This document shows, in pieces, positions 1 to 10,697 of a DNA stretch of 64,000 bases. The stretch is from Planococcus halotolerans (GTDB lineage Bacteria > Bacillota > Bacilli > Bacillales_A > Planococcaceae), in the NCBI RefSeq assembly GCF_003289955.1, contig NZ_QLZR01000009.1, positions 1 through 64,000 on the forward strand. Reading direction: 5' to 3'. Both the position numbers and the translations under genes were made by a program. How positions within the stretch are numbered: the stretch's first letter is position 1; each line of letters begins with the position of its first letter. The notes under the pieces are model-generated. The model was given only the letters and a program-made list of their open reading frames with translations, had not been told where the DNA came from and ran no database searches.

Positions 1-75
1 GAGGTAGATAGGTTCGAGGTGGAAGCGTGGCGACACGTGCAGCTGACGAATACTAATCGATCGAGGACTTAACCA
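1..75 (+). rRNA. rrl: 23S rRNA, 3' end only
   Basis: The window opens inside a 23S rRNA gene. The last bases, with the sequence ACTAATCGATCGAGGACTT just before the end, match the conserved 3' terminus of Bacillales 23S rRNA. The 5' part lies outside the window. The end position is estimated from the conserved terminus and could be off by a few bases. Confidence 0.9.
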
Positions 76-156
76 ATTACTTTCATGATTCACTTTGCAT
101 TCAACCGTTTCAATGTCCGTTGTATCCAGTTTTGAGGGCGCAAGCACTCAAACATA

Positions 157-273
157 GTCCAGTGACGATGGCAAAGAGGCCACACCCGTTCCCATCCCGA
201 ACACGGCAGTTAAGCTCTTTTGCGCCGATGGTAGTTGGGGGTCTCCCCCTGTGAGAGTAGGACGCCGCTGGGC
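157..273 (+). rRNA. rrf: 5S rRNA
   Basis: A 117-base 5S rRNA. The conserved CACACCCGTTCCCATCCCGAA segment and the GTAGTTGGGGGTCTCCCCCTG arm are present. The two ends pair (GTCCAG with CTGGGC) to form helix I. It follows the 23S end by about 80 bases, as in Bacillales rrn operons. No tRNA genes lie between it and the first protein gene. Confidence 0.95.
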
Positions 274-280
274 ATTCAGA

Positions 281-320
281 AAAAGGTCGTTACCGCGCAA
301 GCGGTAGCGGCCTTTTTTTA
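281..320 (+). terminator. rrn operon terminator
   Basis: A strong inverted repeat (AAAGGTCGTTACCGC, GCAA tetraloop, GCGGTAGCGGCCTTT) is followed by a T-run. It lies directly after the 5S gene and ends the rRNA transcript. Confidence 0.9.
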
Positions 321-411
321 TTTGGATATAGAAAGAACTTTGTTTGAAAATTTATATTTATAGAAGATTAAAAACCACTAGAGTGGGAAAATTAAAAATG
401 AGGTGGTAAGA

Positions 412-657
412 ATGAAATCAGGCATATACAAAGTAGAAGTAACAGATAAAAAAACAGTATTATTAAAATCATTGGATGAAGAAAGTGAACAATATACTTT
501 TCCGATGAGTGAATTTACTCATGAAGTAACTGCAGGAGATGTTGTAGAGATTTGGCTCGAAGGAATTAAGTGGAGAACTAAATATCTTGAAGAAGAGACT
601 AAGTCAGCAAAAAGTCATTTAAAAGACTTTAAAAAAAGAATTCTTGAAGAGGATTAA
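412..657 (+). CDS. Small acidic protein of unknown function (DUF3006-like pattern)
   Basis: An 81-residue charged protein with no signal peptide or membrane segment. The first ~50 residues look like a small beta-rich domain (GIYKVEVTDKKTVLLK, then GDVVEIW) and the rest is a Lys/Glu-rich helix. This layout resembles DUF3006-type proteins, but that is only a pattern impression. The ATG at 412 is preferred over the GTG at 403 because GAGGTGG lies 6-7 bases upstream of the ATG. It sits alone between the rrn terminator and ctsR with its own terminator. The region is AT-rich compared with the later ribosomal genes. Its function is not recognised. Confidence 0.7.
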   Translation: MKSGIYKVEVTDKKTVLLKSLDEESEQYTFPMSEFTHEVTAGDVVEIWLEGIKWRTKYLEEETKSAKSHLKDFKKRILEED

Positions 658-665
658 CTGATAGA

Positions 666-696
666 CCCGGAATAATATATTCCGGGATTTTTTATT
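666..696 (+). terminator. Terminator after the small unknown gene
   Basis: A perfect 9-bp stem (CCCGGAATA / TATTCCGGG) with a 3-base loop is followed by ATTTTTTATTTT. It separates the small gene from the ctsR promoter. Confidence 0.9.
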
Positions 697-716
697 TTAT
701 ATTCAGTACTTCATAT

Positions 717-746
717 TTGAAATCTATAAAAACCATGCGTTATAAT
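717..746 (+). promoter_or_regulatory. SigA-type promoter of the ctsR operon
   Basis: TTGAAA at 717-722 and a perfect TATAAT at 741-746 with 18-base spacing. The CtsR operator begins 3 bases downstream of the -10 box, so a bound repressor would block initiation. Confidence 0.85.
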
Positions 747-748
747 TA

Positions 749-765
749 AGTCAAATATAGTCAAA
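749..765 (+). promoter_or_regulatory. CtsR operator (direct heptad repeat)
   Basis: AGTCAAATATAGTCAAA matches the known CtsR box (two RGTCAAA heptads separated by 3 bases) at every conserved position. A further GTCAA follows at 766. Its placement over the transcription start of ctsR-mcsA-mcsB-clpC indicates autorepression, relieved by heat or protein stress, as known in Bacillales. Confidence 0.9.
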
Positions 766-801
766 GTCAACTTTAGTAGATGGAATAAAGGGGTGAATGC
801 G

Positions 802-1269
802 ATGCGGAACATTTCTGATGTAATTGAAGGGTATTTGAAGCAAGTTATCGAATTAAGCGAGAGAGAATATATTGAAATTAAAAGAAGCGAAGTGGCTGAA
901 AAGTTTCAATGTGTCCCTTCCCAGATAAATTATGTTATTAATACAAGATTTACTCCAGAGAGAGGTTACATGGTTGAGAGTAAAAGAGGTGGCGGTGGCT
1001 ATATTCGAATAAAACGTATACGCCTTCACCAAAAATCCGACTTAATAGCTGGTGTCATTAAACATTTAGAGAATGGTGCTACTCAAAGTATGGCTGAAGA
1101 TATTGTTTTTCGCCTATTAGATGAAGAGATTATAACAAAGCGGGAAGCAAAGATGATTTTGAGTGCTATCGATCGATCAACACTCCTGTTGGGTCTGCCT
1201 TTAAGGGATGAAATCAGAGCACGCATTTTAATAGCTATGTTATTTACAGTTCAGTTCCAGTCAAATTAG
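802..1269 (+). CDS. ctsR: Transcriptional repressor CtsR
   Basis: CtsR represses class III heat-shock genes (clpC, clpP, clpE) by binding direct heptad repeats. The 155-residue product matches the usual length. The N-terminal winged helix-turn-helix includes VAEKFQCVPSQINYVINTRF. The glycine-rich tetrad RGGGGYI, which senses heat in B. subtilis CtsR, is at about residues 62-68. The ATG at 802 is chosen over the GTG at 793 because AAAGGGG (788-793) is correctly spaced from the ATG. It is the first gene of the operon, with a CtsR box on its own promoter. Confidence 0.95.
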   Translation: MRNISDVIEGYLKQVIELSEREYIEIKRSEVAEKFQCVPSQINYVINTRFTPERGYMVESKRGGGGYIRIKRIRLHQKSDLIAGVIKHLENGATQSMAEDIVFRLLDEEIITKREAKMILSAIDRSTLLLGLPLRDEIRARILIAMLFTVQFQSN

Positions 1270-1283
1270 TAAGGAGTGGTACG

Positions 1284-1817
1284 ATGATATGCAATCAATG
1301 CGGGGAACGTCCAGCATCTGTCTTGGTAAAACAAAAGAGAAATGGACAACTTACGGAAAGGCATTTATGTCATGTTTGCGCAGCGGAGAACCACAACTTA
1401 AACTTAGCTTTTGAACAAGATCCACTGGCTATTCACCAATTACTTTCAAATTGGTTTCCAGTACAATCTCCATCGGTTAATCCTGTGCAAAAAGAAGTTT
1501 CGGTATGTCCTTCCTGTGGATTTACATTTAATAATTTTTTGAAATTAGGTAAATTCGGTTGTGCGACTTGTTATGAAACGTTTGAATCGAACTTGGAGGA
1601 AATTTTCAAACGCCTGCATAATGGGAACAAAGAACATAGTGGGAAAATCCCAGCCTCTTATGGCAGCACATTAAAAATAAAAAAAGAAATAGAAGAGTTA
1701 AGAAAGCAATTAAAAGTTTCTATAGAAGAAGAAGAATTTGAAGAAGCAGCACGCTTGCGTGATCAAGTTAGAGAGTTGACCAAAGAGCTCGAAGGGAGTG
1801 CTAACCATGGCGATTGA
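1284..1817 (+). CDS. mcsA: McsA, activator of the McsB arginine kinase
   Basis: McsA binds and activates McsB and links it to CtsR and ClpC. The 177-residue protein has N-terminal CxxC pairs (CNQC, CHVC) and a second pair (CPSC, CATC), which fit zinc sites. A C-terminal UVR motif (EEEFEEAARLRDQVREL) resembles the ClpC-interaction helix. A good Shine-Dalgarno sequence (AAGGAG) precedes the ATG. Its end overlaps the mcsB start by 11 bases, which suggests translational coupling. Confidence 0.95.
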   Translation: MICNQCGERPASVLVKQKRNGQLTERHLCHVCAAENHNLNLAFEQDPLAIHQLLSNWFPVQSPSVNPVQKEVSVCPSCGFTFNNFLKLGKFGCATCYETFESNLEEIFKRLHNGNKEHSGKIPASYGSTLKIKKEIEELRKQLKVSIEEEEFEEAARLRDQVRELTKELEGSANHGD

Positions 1818-2907
1818 TCGTTTTCTGGAACCTAAAGCGAGCAGTTGGATGGCTAATGAAGGAGAAAATACCGATATAGCCATGAGCACTAGAATAAGGT
1901 TAGCAAGAAATCTTAATGAATTTAAATTTCCGTATGCTTTTACAGAAGATGAAGCTTTAAAAGTCGATAAGGCAATTTCTTCTGTTTTGTTAGATAAGGG
2001 GAAAGACTTGAATCAGGAATTTACCCATATCGATATCCATGAGGTTTCTTCGTTGCACAGGGAGTTGTTGGTGGAAAAGCATTTAATCAGTCCCCATTTA
2101 GCGGCAGGAGTACATTCCGGTTCTGTACTGCTTTCTAAAAACGAAGAACTAAGCATCATGATAAATGAAGAGGATCATTTGCGAATACAGAGTTTACAAT
2201 CAGGATTTCACTTGCAAGAAGCTTATCAAATCGCTAATCAGTTAGATTCCTTGTTAGAGGAAAATCTGCAATATGCTTTTCATGAGAAGTTCGGATATTT
2301 GACCAGTTGCCCAACAAATACGGGAACAGGCATGAGAGCTTCAGTAATGCTACATCTTCCAGCTTTAACAATGTCTCAGCAAATCACTCGCATTATTCCT
2401 GCTATTTCACGCTTAGGAATGGTTGTGAGGGGTATCTATGGAGAAGGAAGCGAAGCTTTAGGAAATGTTTATCAGATTTCCAATCAATTGACGCTTGGTA
2501 AATCCGAATATGAAATTCTTCAGGATTTGCAGAATATGACTGAGCAAATTATTGAGCAGGAACGACGGGCGAGACAAGCAATTCTAAGCAATTCACCGCT
2601 TAAACTTGAAGATCGTATTTATCGATCACTCGGTATCCTGACTTATTCAAGACTACTAACCACTGAAGAGGCGGCTAAATGCCTTTCAGATGTTCGTCTG
2701 GGAATAGATTTAGAGTTAATAGAAAATATTGATATGTCTATCCTGAATGAATTGATGGTTTTTATGCAGCCCGCTTTTTTACAGCATTATTCAGAGAAAC
2801 CATTGTCACCCAATGAACGTGATATCGCCCGGGCTAAACTTTTCCGGGAACGTTTGAAAGAAGAATACAAAATTAACGGAGATAAAGAAGGAGAGGATTC
2901 TGTATGA
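1807..2907 (+). CDS. mcsB: Protein arginine kinase McsB
   Basis: McsB phosphorylates arginines on CtsR and misfolded proteins, marking them for ClpCP. The 366-residue protein has the phosphagen-kinase catalytic fold: [10 protein letters not shown] near residue 30 for nucleotide binding, and [14 protein letters not shown] with the active-site cysteine at about residue 167, as in B. subtilis. A C-terminal RDIARA matches the phospho-arginine-sensing RDxxRA motif. The ATG at 1807 is chosen over the GTG at 1798 because AGGGAG lies just upstream. It overlaps clpC by 4 bases. Confidence 0.95.
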   Translation: MAIDRFLEPKASSWMANEGENTDIAMSTRIRLARNLNEFKFPYAFTEDEALKVDKAISSVLLDKGKDLNQEFTHIDIHEVSSLHRELLVEKHLISPHLAAGVHSGSVLLSKNEELSIMINEEDHLRIQSLQSGFHLQEAYQIANQLDSLLEENLQYAFHEKFGYLTSCPTNTGTGMRASVMLHLPALTMSQQITRIIPAISRLGMVVRGIYGEGSEALGNVYQISNQLTLGKSEYEILQDLQNMTEQIIEQERRARQAILSNSPLKLEDRIYRSLGILTYSRLLTTEEAAKCLSDVRLGIDLELIENIDMSILNELMVFMQPAFLQHYSEKPLSPNERDIARAKLFRERLKEEYKINGDKEGEDSV

Positions 2908-5342
2908 TGTTCAACAGATTTACACAAAGAGCACAGAAAGTTCTTCAACTAGCTCAAGAAGAAGCAATTCGGATGAAGCATGAATCTATTGGAACAGAGC
3001 ATATTTTACTTGGTTTAATTCGTGAAGGCGGCGGTATTGCTGCCAAAGCTTTGGAAGCGATAGAAGTTAATACGCAGTTGATCGAAGAAGGGGTTACGGA
3101 ACTTGTCGGCATTGGCGAAAAAGACGTCGGACCGATTGTGCATTATACTCCAAGAGCGAAAAAAGTTATCGAATTATCAGTTGATGAATCCAGAAAACTG
3201 GGCCACTCTTATATAGGTACAGAGCATTTGCTGTTGGCGCTTATTCGTGAAGGCGAAGGTGTAGCTGCCCGTGTTCTTGGAAATGCAGGAGTAAGCTTGA
3301 ATAAAGCTCGCCAACAGGTGTTGCAATTACTTGGCAGCAATGAGCAGGCTTCTACAGGAAGCAGCCCGAACGCGTCAGCCAATACACCGACATTGGACGG
3401 TTTAGCCCGTGACTTGACGCAAGTTGCACGCGAAGGTAGCTTGGATCCAGTAATCGGAAGAAGCGACGAGATTACGCGAGTGATCGAAGTATTGAGCCGC
3501 CGTACGAAGAACAACCCAGTGCTGATCGGGGAGCCAGGTGTCGGTAAAACGGCCATCGCAGAAGGGTTGGCCCAACAAATTGTGAACAATGAAATCCCGG
3601 AAACTTTACGTGACAAACGCGTAATGGTTCTTGATATGGGTACAGTTGTCGCTGGAACAAAATATCGTGGTGAGTTTGAAGATCGTCTGAAAAAAGTAAT
3701 GGATGAGATTCGCCAAGCAGGCAATGTTATCTTGTTTATTGATGAACTTCATACGTTGATCGGTGCAGGCGGAGCAGAAGGTGCGATTGATGCTTCGAAT
3801 ATCCTTAAGCCAGCATTAGCAAGAGGGGAACTGCAATGTATTGGTGCTACAACTTTGGATGAGTACCGTAAATACATTGAAAAAGATGCAGCTCTTGAAC
3901 GACGCTTCCAACCAATTCAAGTAGATGAGCCTACTGTGGAAGAGTCCATTCAAATCATCAAAGGCCTGCGTGATCGTTATGAAGCTCATCACCGTGTGAA
4001 AATTACGGATGAGGCAATTGATGCAGCAGCTAAGATGTCTGATCGTTACATTTCAGACCGTTTCCTGCCGGACAAAGCTATTGATTTAATTGATGAGGCG
4101 GGTTCGAAAGTAAGACTTCGTTCATATACGACTCCACCAGATCTTAAAGAGATGGAAGCGAAGCTTGAAGCTGCTCGTTCCGAGAAAAATGAAGCGGTAC
4201 AAAGCCAGGAATTTGAAAAAGCGGCTTCTCTACGCGATGCAGAACAGAAATTGAAAGATCAATTGGAGAAGACCAAGAAAGAATGGAAAGAAAAGCAGGG
4301 CAAGGAAGAGTCTGAAGTGACTGTTGAAGACATTGCGAAAGTTGTTTCTATGTGGACAGGCATTCCGGTGTCGAAACTGGCTCAGACTGAATCTGATAAA
4401 TTATTGAATCTGGAAGAAATTCTTCATGGACGTGTTATTGGTCAAAATGAAGCAGTCACTTCCATTTCAAAAGCGATCAGACGTGCGCGTGCAGGGTTGA
4501 AAGATCCGAAACGCCCAATTGGCTCATTTATCTTCCTTGGACCAACTGGGGTAGGTAAAACGGAATTGGCACGTGCTTTGGCTGAATCGATGTTCGGCGA
4601 TGAAGATGCAATGATCCGCATTGATATGTCCGAATATATGGAAAGACATTCAACTTCTCGTCTGGTCGGTTCACCTCCAGGTTATGTCGGTTATGACGAA
4701 GGCGGACAGCTGACTGAAAAAGTGCGCAGAAAACCGTATTCCGTCGTGCTTTTAGATGAAATTGAAAAAGCCCACCCAGATGTATTCAATATACTGTTGC
4801 AAGTACTTGAAGATGGGCGTTTAACAGATTCGAAAGGCCGTCGGGTCGATTTCCGCAATACAGTCATCATTATGACTTCGAACGTCGGGGCTGAAGAATT
4901 GAAATACAATAAATATGTTGGTTTCAATTTAGAAGATGCCAAAACGGATTACAAAGATATGAAATCAAAAATGCTTGCAGAATTGAAAAAAGCATTCCGT
5001 CCGGAGTTCCTTAACCGGATTGATGACATGATCGTATTCCACTCTCTCGAAAAAGAGAACTTGCGTGAGATCGTGACATTAATGACAAAACAATTGGCTG
5101 ATCGCTTGCAGGAGCAGGATATTAATCTGGAGTTGACAGAGGTTGCTCTCGATAAAATTGCCAAAGAAGGATACGATCCGGAGTACGGGGCTCGTCCTCT
5201 TCGTCGGTCACTGCAAAAACATGTTGAAGACCGCTTGTCTGAAGAACTTCTGAAAGGCACAGCATTAGCAGGTCAACGCATCATCTTTGATGTGGAGAAT
5301 GATGAATTTGTGGTTCGGACAAAAGAACCTGTTAAGAAATAA
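2904..5342 (+). CDS. clpC: ATP-dependent Clp protease ATP-binding subunit ClpC
   Basis: This AAA+ unfoldase feeds substrates, including McsB-marked proteins, to ClpP. The 812 residues contain two N-terminal Clp repeats (about 1-145), the first ATPase with GEPGVGKT at about 209-216, a middle coiled region with a UVR-like segment ([15 protein letters not shown], ~435), and the second ATPase with GPTGVGKT at about 546-553. It is the last gene of the CtsR operon, starting inside the mcsB stop (ATGATG) and ending at a strong terminator. Confidence 0.97.
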   Translation: MMFNRFTQRAQKVLQLAQEEAIRMKHESIGTEHILLGLIREGGGIAAKALEAIEVNTQLIEEGVTELVGIGEKDVGPIVHYTPRAKKVIELSVDESRKLGHSYIGTEHLLLALIREGEGVAARVLGNAGVSLNKARQQVLQLLGSNEQASTGSSPNASANTPTLDGLARDLTQVAREGSLDPVIGRSDEITRVIEVLSRRTKNNPVLIGEPGVGKTAIAEGLAQQIVNNEIPETLRDKRVMVLDMGTVVAGTKYRGEFEDRLKKVMDEIRQAGNVILFIDELHTLIGAGGAEGAIDASNILKPALARGELQCIGATTLDEYRKYIEKDAALERRFQPIQVDEPTVEESIQIIKGLRDRYEAHHRVKITDEAIDAAAKMSDRYISDRFLPDKAIDLIDEAGSKVRLRSYTTPPDLKEMEAKLEAARSEKNEAVQSQEFEKAASLRDAEQKLKDQLEKTKKEWKEKQGKEESEVTVEDIAKVVSMWTGIPVSKLAQTESDKLLNLEEILHGRVIGQNEAVTSISKAIRRARAGLKDPKRPIGSFIFLGPTGVGKTELARALAESMFGDEDAMIRIDMSEYMERHSTSRLVGSPPGYVGYDEGGQLTEKVRRKPYSVVLLDEIEKAHPDVFNILLQVLEDGRLTDSKGRRVDFRNTVIIMTSNVGAEELKYNKYVGFNLEDAKTDYKDMKSKMLAELKKAFRPEFLNRIDDMIVFHSLEKENLREIVTLMTKQLADRLQEQDINLELTEVALDKIAKEGYDPEYGARPLRRSLQKHVEDRLSEELLKGTALAGQRIIFDVENDEFVVRTKEPVKK

Positions 5343-5355
5343 GCAATAAGATATT

Positions 5356-5391
5356 CCGCTCGCCGGAGAAGTTTTCCGGCGAGCGGTTTTT
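5356..5391 (+). terminator. Terminator of the ctsR operon
   Basis: A perfect 12-bp stem (CCGCTCGCCGGA / TCCGGCGAGCGG) followed by TTTTT, 14 bases after the clpC stop. Confidence 0.92.
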
Positions 5392-5409
5392 CATTAGAAG
5401 GAGGAGCAC

Positions 5410-6786
5410 ATGGCTAAGAAGAAAACAAAATTCGTATGCCAATCGTGTGGATATGAATCGGCAAAGTGGATGGGGAAATGCCCGAATTGCGGTGTATGGA
5501 ACCAAATGACCGAGGAAGTTGAAATGGCTGTTCCTAAAGGGACGAGAAGTACTTTTCAGCATACAGCTTCAGCACCTCAGAAAGCGACGCCCATCAATTC
5601 GATTGAAACAAAAGAAGAACCTCGCGTTACGACTGAGCTCAGTGAGCTGAACCGTGTACTCGGTGGGGGAATTGTACCCGGCTCACTCGTACTGATCGGT
5701 GGAGACCCAGGTATCGGGAAATCGACGTTATTGCTGCAAGTGTCGGCGATGCTGGCTAATAGCGGCAGTAAAGTTCTCTACATTTCCGGTGAGGAATCCA
5801 TCCGTCAGACTAAACTGCGGGCAGAGCGTCTCGACGCATCTTCTTCCAATCTGTATATTTACGCTGAAACTAACCTCGAGTTGATCAACCATACAATCGA
5901 AGAAGTAAATCCGGATTTTGTTATCGTCGATTCGATTCAGACGGTTCATCATCCTGAAGTTACGTCGGCTCCCGGCAGTGTTACGCAAGTCCGTGAAAGT
6001 ACAGCGGAATTGATGCGCATTGCCAAAACGAAGAATATTGCCATTTTCCTTGTGGGACATGTAACGAAGGAAGGGCAGATAGCCGGACCGAGAATTCTTG
6101 AACACATGGTGGACACGGTTCTTTACTTTGAAGGGGAGCGCCATCATACGTACCGGATTTTGCGCAGTGTCAAAAACCGCTTTGGTTCAACGAATGAAAT
6201 AGCGATTTTTGAAATGCTGCAAAGCGGGTTAAAAGAAGTTTTGAATCCGTCCGAATTATTTCTCCAAGAACGATCAAGCGGAGCGGCCGGTTCGACAGTA
6301 GTGGCTTCAATGGAAGGGACACGGCCGATTCTGGTTGAAATTCAGGCACTTGTTACACCATCGAGTTTTAATTATCCGAAACGGATGGCGACAGGTCTGG
6401 ATCAGAATAGGGTTTCGCTATTGATGGCGGTATTGGAAAAGCGTATGGGTATGCTGCTTCAGGCACAGGACGCTTATATCAAAGTGGCGGGCGGCGTTAA
6501 ATTGGATGAGCCGGCCATCGATTTGGCTGTGCTGGCAAGTATAGTATCCAGTTACCGTGACGTTGCACCGAACGGTTTTGATTGTATTATTGGTGAAGTC
6601 GGATTGACGGGCGAAGTGCGGCGCGTTTCCCGGATTGAACAAAGAGTCCAGGAAGCGGCTAAACTTGGTTTTAAACGGGCAATTGTTCCGAAATCCAATA
6701 TTGGCGGCTGGGATTTCCCGGAAGGTATCCGCGTAGTTGGAGTAGAAACAGTAAATGATGCATTAAAAGAGATTTTTCCACAATAG
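5410..6786 (+). CDS. radA: DNA repair protein RadA
   Basis: RadA is a RecA-like, DnaB-type helicase that promotes branch migration during recombination. The 458 residues show the N-terminal C4 zinc finger (CQSCG...CPNCG), Walker [11 protein letters not shown] at about 97-106, the family signature KNRFGST at about 254, and a C-terminal Lon-like domain. The start has AGAAGGAGGAG upstream. In B. subtilis radA is followed by disA; here a terminator follows instead. Confidence 0.97.
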   Translation: MAKKKTKFVCQSCGYESAKWMGKCPNCGVWNQMTEEVEMAVPKGTRSTFQHTASAPQKATPINSIETKEEPRVTTELSELNRVLGGGIVPGSLVLIGGDPGIGKSTLLLQVSAMLANSGSKVLYISGEESIRQTKLRAERLDASSSNLYIYAETNLELINHTIEEVNPDFVIVDSIQTVHHPEVTSAPGSVTQVRESTAELMRIAKTKNIAIFLVGHVTKEGQIAGPRILEHMVDTVLYFEGERHHTYRILRSVKNRFGSTNEIAIFEMLQSGLKEVLNPSELFLQERSSGAAGSTVVASMEGTRPILVEIQALVTPSSFNYPKRMATGLDQNRVSLLMAVLEKRMGMLLQAQDAYIKVAGGVKLDEPAIDLAVLASIVSSYRDVAPNGFDCIIGEVGLTGEVRRVSRIEQRVQEAAKLGFKRAIVPKSNIGGWDFPEGIRVVGVETVNDALKEIFPQ

Positions 6787-6813
6787 GAGGCCATGCCTCC
6801 TATATTTTTTTGT
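6783..6813 (+). terminator. Terminator after radA
   Basis: A perfect 9-bp inverted repeat (ATAGGAGGC / GCCTCCTAT) with a 3-base loop overlaps the radA stop codon and is followed by ATTTTTTTG. Confidence 0.88.
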
Positions 6814-6879
6814 CAGTACAAGGTCTAAACAGCGTTTTATAAATGATATGTGTATAATTGGAATGAAGGAGGTGGAAAT

Positions 6880-7977
6880 ATGTTAAAAAGAATTATCCAG
6901 GTTTTATTTTTATTGATCGGTGCAACTGTCGGAGTTATATTCTTACCTTATGTTTTTGAACTCATACCTATCGTCGACAACCCTTGGATCAATAACGCAA
7001 TTGTTTCTGCTCTTGTAGGAGCTATTCTATTTTTCTTATTATCATTATTGTTTGCCGATTCATTGGTGCGATTCATGAAGTGGATGGAAGAAAAGCTTCT
7101 TCGTGCCCCTACACCGGATTTGCTGTTTGGAACAGTGGGACTGATTATCGGATTGATCGTTGCATTTCTCATCGGTTTTGCTTTAAGTACGATTGATATT
7201 CCGCTTGTCGCGACTGCCGCTCCGATTATCCTGTCGGTGGTTCTTGGTTATCTCGGATTCCAGGTTGGATTCCAGAAGCGGGACGAGATGTTGAGCATGC
7301 TGACGCCATCGAAAATGGCGTTGACTGCTAAGAAAAACGATGAGGATCAGGAATTAACAGCGTTGCCAGTGAATAAAACAAATTACAAGTTATTGGACAC
7401 AAGCGTCATTATTGATGGGCGGATTGCGGATATTTCAGCTACAGGTTTCATGGAAGGAACATTTGTCGTTCCGCAATTCGTGTTATCCGAACTGCAGCAT
7501 ATTGCGGATTCATCAGATACATTAAAGCGTACAAGAGGACGCCGAGGGCTCGACATCTTAAAGCGGCTGCAAAGTGAACGCGAAGGTGCCATCATGATTA
7601 CAGAAGAAAGTTTTGATGAAGTGGCAGAAGTGGATTTGAAATTGATGCGTGCAGCCAAGAAAATGGGCGGGCAGGTCGTCACAAATGATTTTAATCTGAA
7701 TAAAGTCTGTGAACTGCATAATGTGCCTGTCTTGAATATCAATGACTTGGCCAATGCTGTAAAACCCGTGGTTATACCGGGTGAAGATATGCATGTAGTC
7801 GTGATTAAAGACGGTAAAGAACAGAATCAGGGTGTCGCTTATTTGGATGACGGTACAATGATTGTTATCGAAGACGGCAAGAAATACATCGGCAATGCAA
7901 TCGATGTAACAGTTACAAGTGTGCTGCAAACTTCTGCGGGACGTATGATTTTTGCTAAACCGCGCGGTGCTAAATGA
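6880..7977 (+). CDS. yacL: PIN/TRAM-domain membrane protein (YacL family)
   Basis: A 365-residue protein with about four N-terminal membrane helices (residues ~5-130), a PIN nuclease-like domain starting at LLDTSVIIDGRIADI (~171), and a C-terminal TRAM domain (~300-360) that probably binds RNA. PIN acidic residues (DTS, DGR) are present, so ribonuclease activity is plausible but unproven. The ATG at 6880 has AAGGAGGTGG just upstream and is preferred to the GTG at 6850. A TATAAT at 6853-6858 without a clear -35 box may serve as its promoter, since a terminator precedes it. Confidence 0.9.
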   Translation: MLKRIIQVLFLLIGATVGVIFLPYVFELIPIVDNPWINNAIVSALVGAILFFLLSLLFADSLVRFMKWMEEKLLRAPTPDLLFGTVGLIIGLIVAFLIGFALSTIDIPLVATAAPIILSVVLGYLGFQVGFQKRDEMLSMLTPSKMALTAKKNDEDQELTALPVNKTNYKLLDTSVIIDGRIADISATGFMEGTFVVPQFVLSELQHIADSSDTLKRTRGRRGLDILKRLQSEREGAIMITEESFDEVAEVDLKLMRAAKKMGGQVVTNDFNLNKVCELHNVPVLNINDLANAVKPVVIPGEDMHVVVIKDGKEQNQGVAYLDDGTMIVIEDGKKYIGNAIDVTVTSVLQTSAGRMIFAKPRGAK

Positions 7978-7998
7978 TGGATAAAAGGATGTAAGCTC

Positions 7999-8694
7999 AT
8001 GAAATATACAGTTGTCTTGCCTGCCGCAGGGAGCGGCAAGCGGATGAAAGCGGATAAGAATAAATTGCTGTTGGAGTTATTCGATAAACCGATATTCATC
8101 TATACACTTGAAGTTTTTCAGCGGGATCCGAACTGCGAGGGGATTTGGCTTGCGGTAAAAGAGGAAGAACGGTCACTGATGGAAGATTTTGTGAAAGAAT
8201 ACGGGATTACGAAAGTGGCAGGCTTTGCTGTGGGCGGTGCTGAGAGGCAGGATAGCGTCCGGGCCTGCCTTAAGATGATTCCCGCATGTGACGTGCTGCT
8301 CGTGCATGATGCGGCGCGTCCATTTATCGATGCCGAAGTAATCTTGCATCTTGCAAAGGAAGCGGCGGCTTCTGGTGCTGCAATTGCAGGCGTTCGGGTA
8401 AAGGATACAATCAAAAAAGCGGAATCCGGTTTTATTACGGAAACGGTTGAGCGGGGAAAACTATGGATAATCCAGACGCCGCAAGCGTTTCGGTATTCAT
8501 TGATAAAAGAAGCGGCGGCAGCAGCTTATGAAGCAGGATTTCTTGGGACGGATGAAGCCATGCTTGTGGAAAGGCTTGGCCATCCGGTAAAGATTGTTGA
8601 AAGCAATTATGAAAATGTGAAAATGACGACGCCGGATGATTTGATTTACGGCAAGGCTATCTTGGAAAGCCGCAGACAGGAGGAACAGCAATGA
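7999..8694 (+). CDS. ispD: 2-C-methyl-D-erythritol 4-phosphate cytidylyltransferase
   Basis: The third enzyme of the MEP isoprenoid pathway, joining CTP and MEP to give CDP-ME. The 231-residue length is typical. The nucleotide-binding signature PAAGSGKRM with KNKLLLEL is at residues ~7-25, and VHDAARPF lies near residue 105. Its stop overlaps the ispF start by 4 bases (ATGA), so the two consecutive pathway enzymes are translationally coupled. Confidence 0.96.
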   Translation: MKYTVVLPAAGSGKRMKADKNKLLLELFDKPIFIYTLEVFQRDPNCEGIWLAVKEEERSLMEDFVKEYGITKVAGFAVGGAERQDSVRACLKMIPACDVLLVHDAARPFIDAEVILHLAKEAAASGAAIAGVRVKDTIKKAESGFITETVERGKLWIIQTPQAFRYSLIKEAAAAAYEAGFLGTDEAMLVERLGHPVKIVESNYENVKMTTPDDLIYGKAILESRRQEEQQ

Positions 8695-9173
8695 TTCGGA
8701 TTGGGCAAGGATATGACGTGCATCAATTGGTTGAAGGCAGACCGTTGATTTTAGGGGGGATTGAAATTCCTCATCACAAGGGCCTTCTCGGCCATTCGGA
8801 CGCGGATGTTTTACTGCATACGATTACGGATGCGGCACTTGGAGCGATTGGCGGTGGCGATATCGGCAAGCATTTTCCTGATACGGACCCCGAATTCAAG
8901 GATGCCGATTCCCGTAAACTTATGACGCATATCTGGCAATATGTGAAAGAGCAGGGGTATGAACTTGGCAACGTGGATTGCACTGTGATTGCGCAAAAGC
9001 CGAAACTGGCGCCTTATATTGAGCAGTTGAGAGAATCGATCGCCGGTTTATTGGAAGCAGATGTTTCGCAGGTCAATGTCAAGGCGACGACGAATGAAAA
9101 GCTCGGATATTTGGGGCGCGAAGAAGGAATTGCGGCGCTTGCTGTGATCCTATTGGTGGAACGGAAGCTTTAA
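8691..9173 (+). CDS. ispF: 2-C-methyl-D-erythritol 2,4-cyclodiphosphate synthase
   Basis: IspF cyclises CDP-ME 2-phosphate to MEcPP with loss of CMP in the MEP pathway. The 160-residue product carries the metal site GQGYDVHQL (Asp8 and His10) and the HSDADVLLH motif, with the KATTNEKLG segment near the C-terminus. It begins within the ispD stop codon and has AGGAGGAAC as its ribosome-binding site. Confidence 0.96.
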   Translation: MIRIGQGYDVHQLVEGRPLILGGIEIPHHKGLLGHSDADVLLHTITDAALGAIGGGDIGKHFPDTDPEFKDADSRKLMTHIWQYVKEQGYELGNVDCTVIAQKPKLAPYIEQLRESIAGLLEADVSQVNVKATTNEKLGYLGREEGIAALAVILLVERKL

Positions 9174-9231
9174 ACGCTTTCCTTAGAGTGATAGAATAGC
9201 AAAAGATAAAAGTTTCTTAGGAGGAAATCTA

Positions 9232-10695
9232 ATGACACAAGCAGTACGCGTACGCTATGCTCCGAGTCCGACTGGACACTTACATATCGGCGGAGCCCGG
9301 ACAGCGCTTTTCAATTATTTATATGCACGCCATCATGATGGGAAATTCATCGTCCGCATCGAAGATACGGATACGGCCCGCAATATCGAAACGGGAATCG
9401 AATCGCAGCTGGATAATTTGAAATGGCTGGGTATCGAGCATGATGAGTCAGTTGATGTAGGAGGCGATTACGGTCCCTACCGCCAAATGGAACGCTTGGA
9501 TATCTACAAAGGCTATGCGGATGAGATGCTTGAAAAAGGCTTGGCTTTCAAATGTTTCTGTACTGCGGAAGAGCTGGAAGCAGAGCGCGAGTCGCAAAAA
9601 GCGGCAGGCATTGCTGCACCACAATACAGCGGAACATGTCGCAACTTGACTGCTGAAGATGTAAAAGAGCGAGAAGGTGCAGGGAAATCCTATACGATCC
9701 GCGCGAAAGTGCCGGCTGACGTTACGTATAAGTTTGACGACTTGGTGCGTGGACCGATTTCATTCGAATCAAAAGATGTCGGCGATTGGGTGATGGTGAA
9801 GACAAATGGCATCCCTACGTATAATTTCGCTGTTGTCATCGATGACCATTTGATGAAGATTACGCATGTATTCCGCGGAGAAGAGCATTTATCGAACACG
9901 CCGCGGCAGCAGATGATTTATGATGCATTTGGCTGGGAGCATCCGACTTACGGCCACATGACATTGATCATCAATGAAGACCGCAAGAAACTGTCGAAGC
10001 GTGATGAGTCGATTATTCAATTCATCTCTCAATACAGAGAGTTGGGTTATATTCCTGAAGCGCTCTTTAATTTCTTCGCGTTGCTTGGCTGGTCGCCTGA
10101 AGGAGAAGAAGAGATCTTCTCGAAAGAAGAGTTGATCAAAATCTTTGATGCCAACCGGTTGTCGAAATCACCTTCAATGTTCGATAAGCAAAAATTGACG
10201 TGGATGAACAACCAATACATCAAACAGATGCCGCTTGAAGAAGTGGTTAAGCTTGCAGTGCCGCATTTGCAGAAAGCGGGCAAATTGCCGGAAACCATGG
10301 ATGCGGAACAGCAGGACTGGGCACAGCGCCTTGTTGCTCTGTACCACGATCAATTGAGTTTCGGAGCGGAAATCACGGAGCTGTCTGAACAATTCTTCTC
10401 GGATGAACTTCATTACGGAGAAGAAGAGAAAGAAGTGCTGGCTGGAGAACAGGTGCCGGAAGTTATGGCTTCTTTCAAAGAACAGCTGGAATCACTGGAA
10501 GCATTTGAACCTGCTGAAATTAAAGCAGCGATCAAAGCGGTGCAGAAAGCGACAGGACATAAAGGGAAAAACCTCTTCATGCCAATCCGTGTTGTAACGA
10601 CCGGGCAGACGCATGGTCCGGAATTGCCGGATGCGATTGCATTGCTTGGTAAAGATAAGACAATCGCTCGGGTAGCCCAGTACGCAAGCGCATAA
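9232..10695 (+). CDS. gltX: Glutamyl-tRNA synthetase
   Basis: Charges tRNA-Glu. In Bacillales the enzyme is usually non-discriminating and also makes Glu-tRNA-Gln for the amidotransferase. The 487-residue class I synthetase has the HIGH region ([17 protein letters not shown], residues ~9-25) and KLSKR at about residue 252. A clear AGGAGG precedes the ATG. The next promoter starts right after its stop, so it is probably transcribed separately from cysE. Confidence 0.97.
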   Translation: MTQAVRVRYAPSPTGHLHIGGARTALFNYLYARHHDGKFIVRIEDTDTARNIETGIESQLDNLKWLGIEHDESVDVGGDYGPYRQMERLDIYKGYADEMLEKGLAFKCFCTAEELEAERESQKAAGIAAPQYSGTCRNLTAEDVKEREGAGKSYTIRAKVPADVTYKFDDLVRGPISFESKDVGDWVMVKTNGIPTYNFAVVIDDHLMKITHVFRGEEHLSNTPRQQMIYDAFGWEHPTYGHMTLIINEDRKKLSKRDESIIQFISQYRELGYIPEALFNFFALLGWSPEGEEEIFSKEELIKIFDANRLSKSPSMFDKQKLTWMNNQYIKQMPLEEVVKLAVPHLQKAGKLPETMDAEQQDWAQRLVALYHDQLSFGAEITELSEQFFSDELHYGEEEKEVLAGEQVPEVMASFKEQLESLEAFEPAEIKAAIKAVQKATGHKGKNLFMPIRVVTTGQTHGPELPDAIALLGKDKTIARVAQYASA

Positions 10696-10697
10696 GA

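Noticed and set aside
2307..2501. 64-codon + strand ORF inside mcsB
   Set aside because: Fully inside mcsB in another frame, without start signals.
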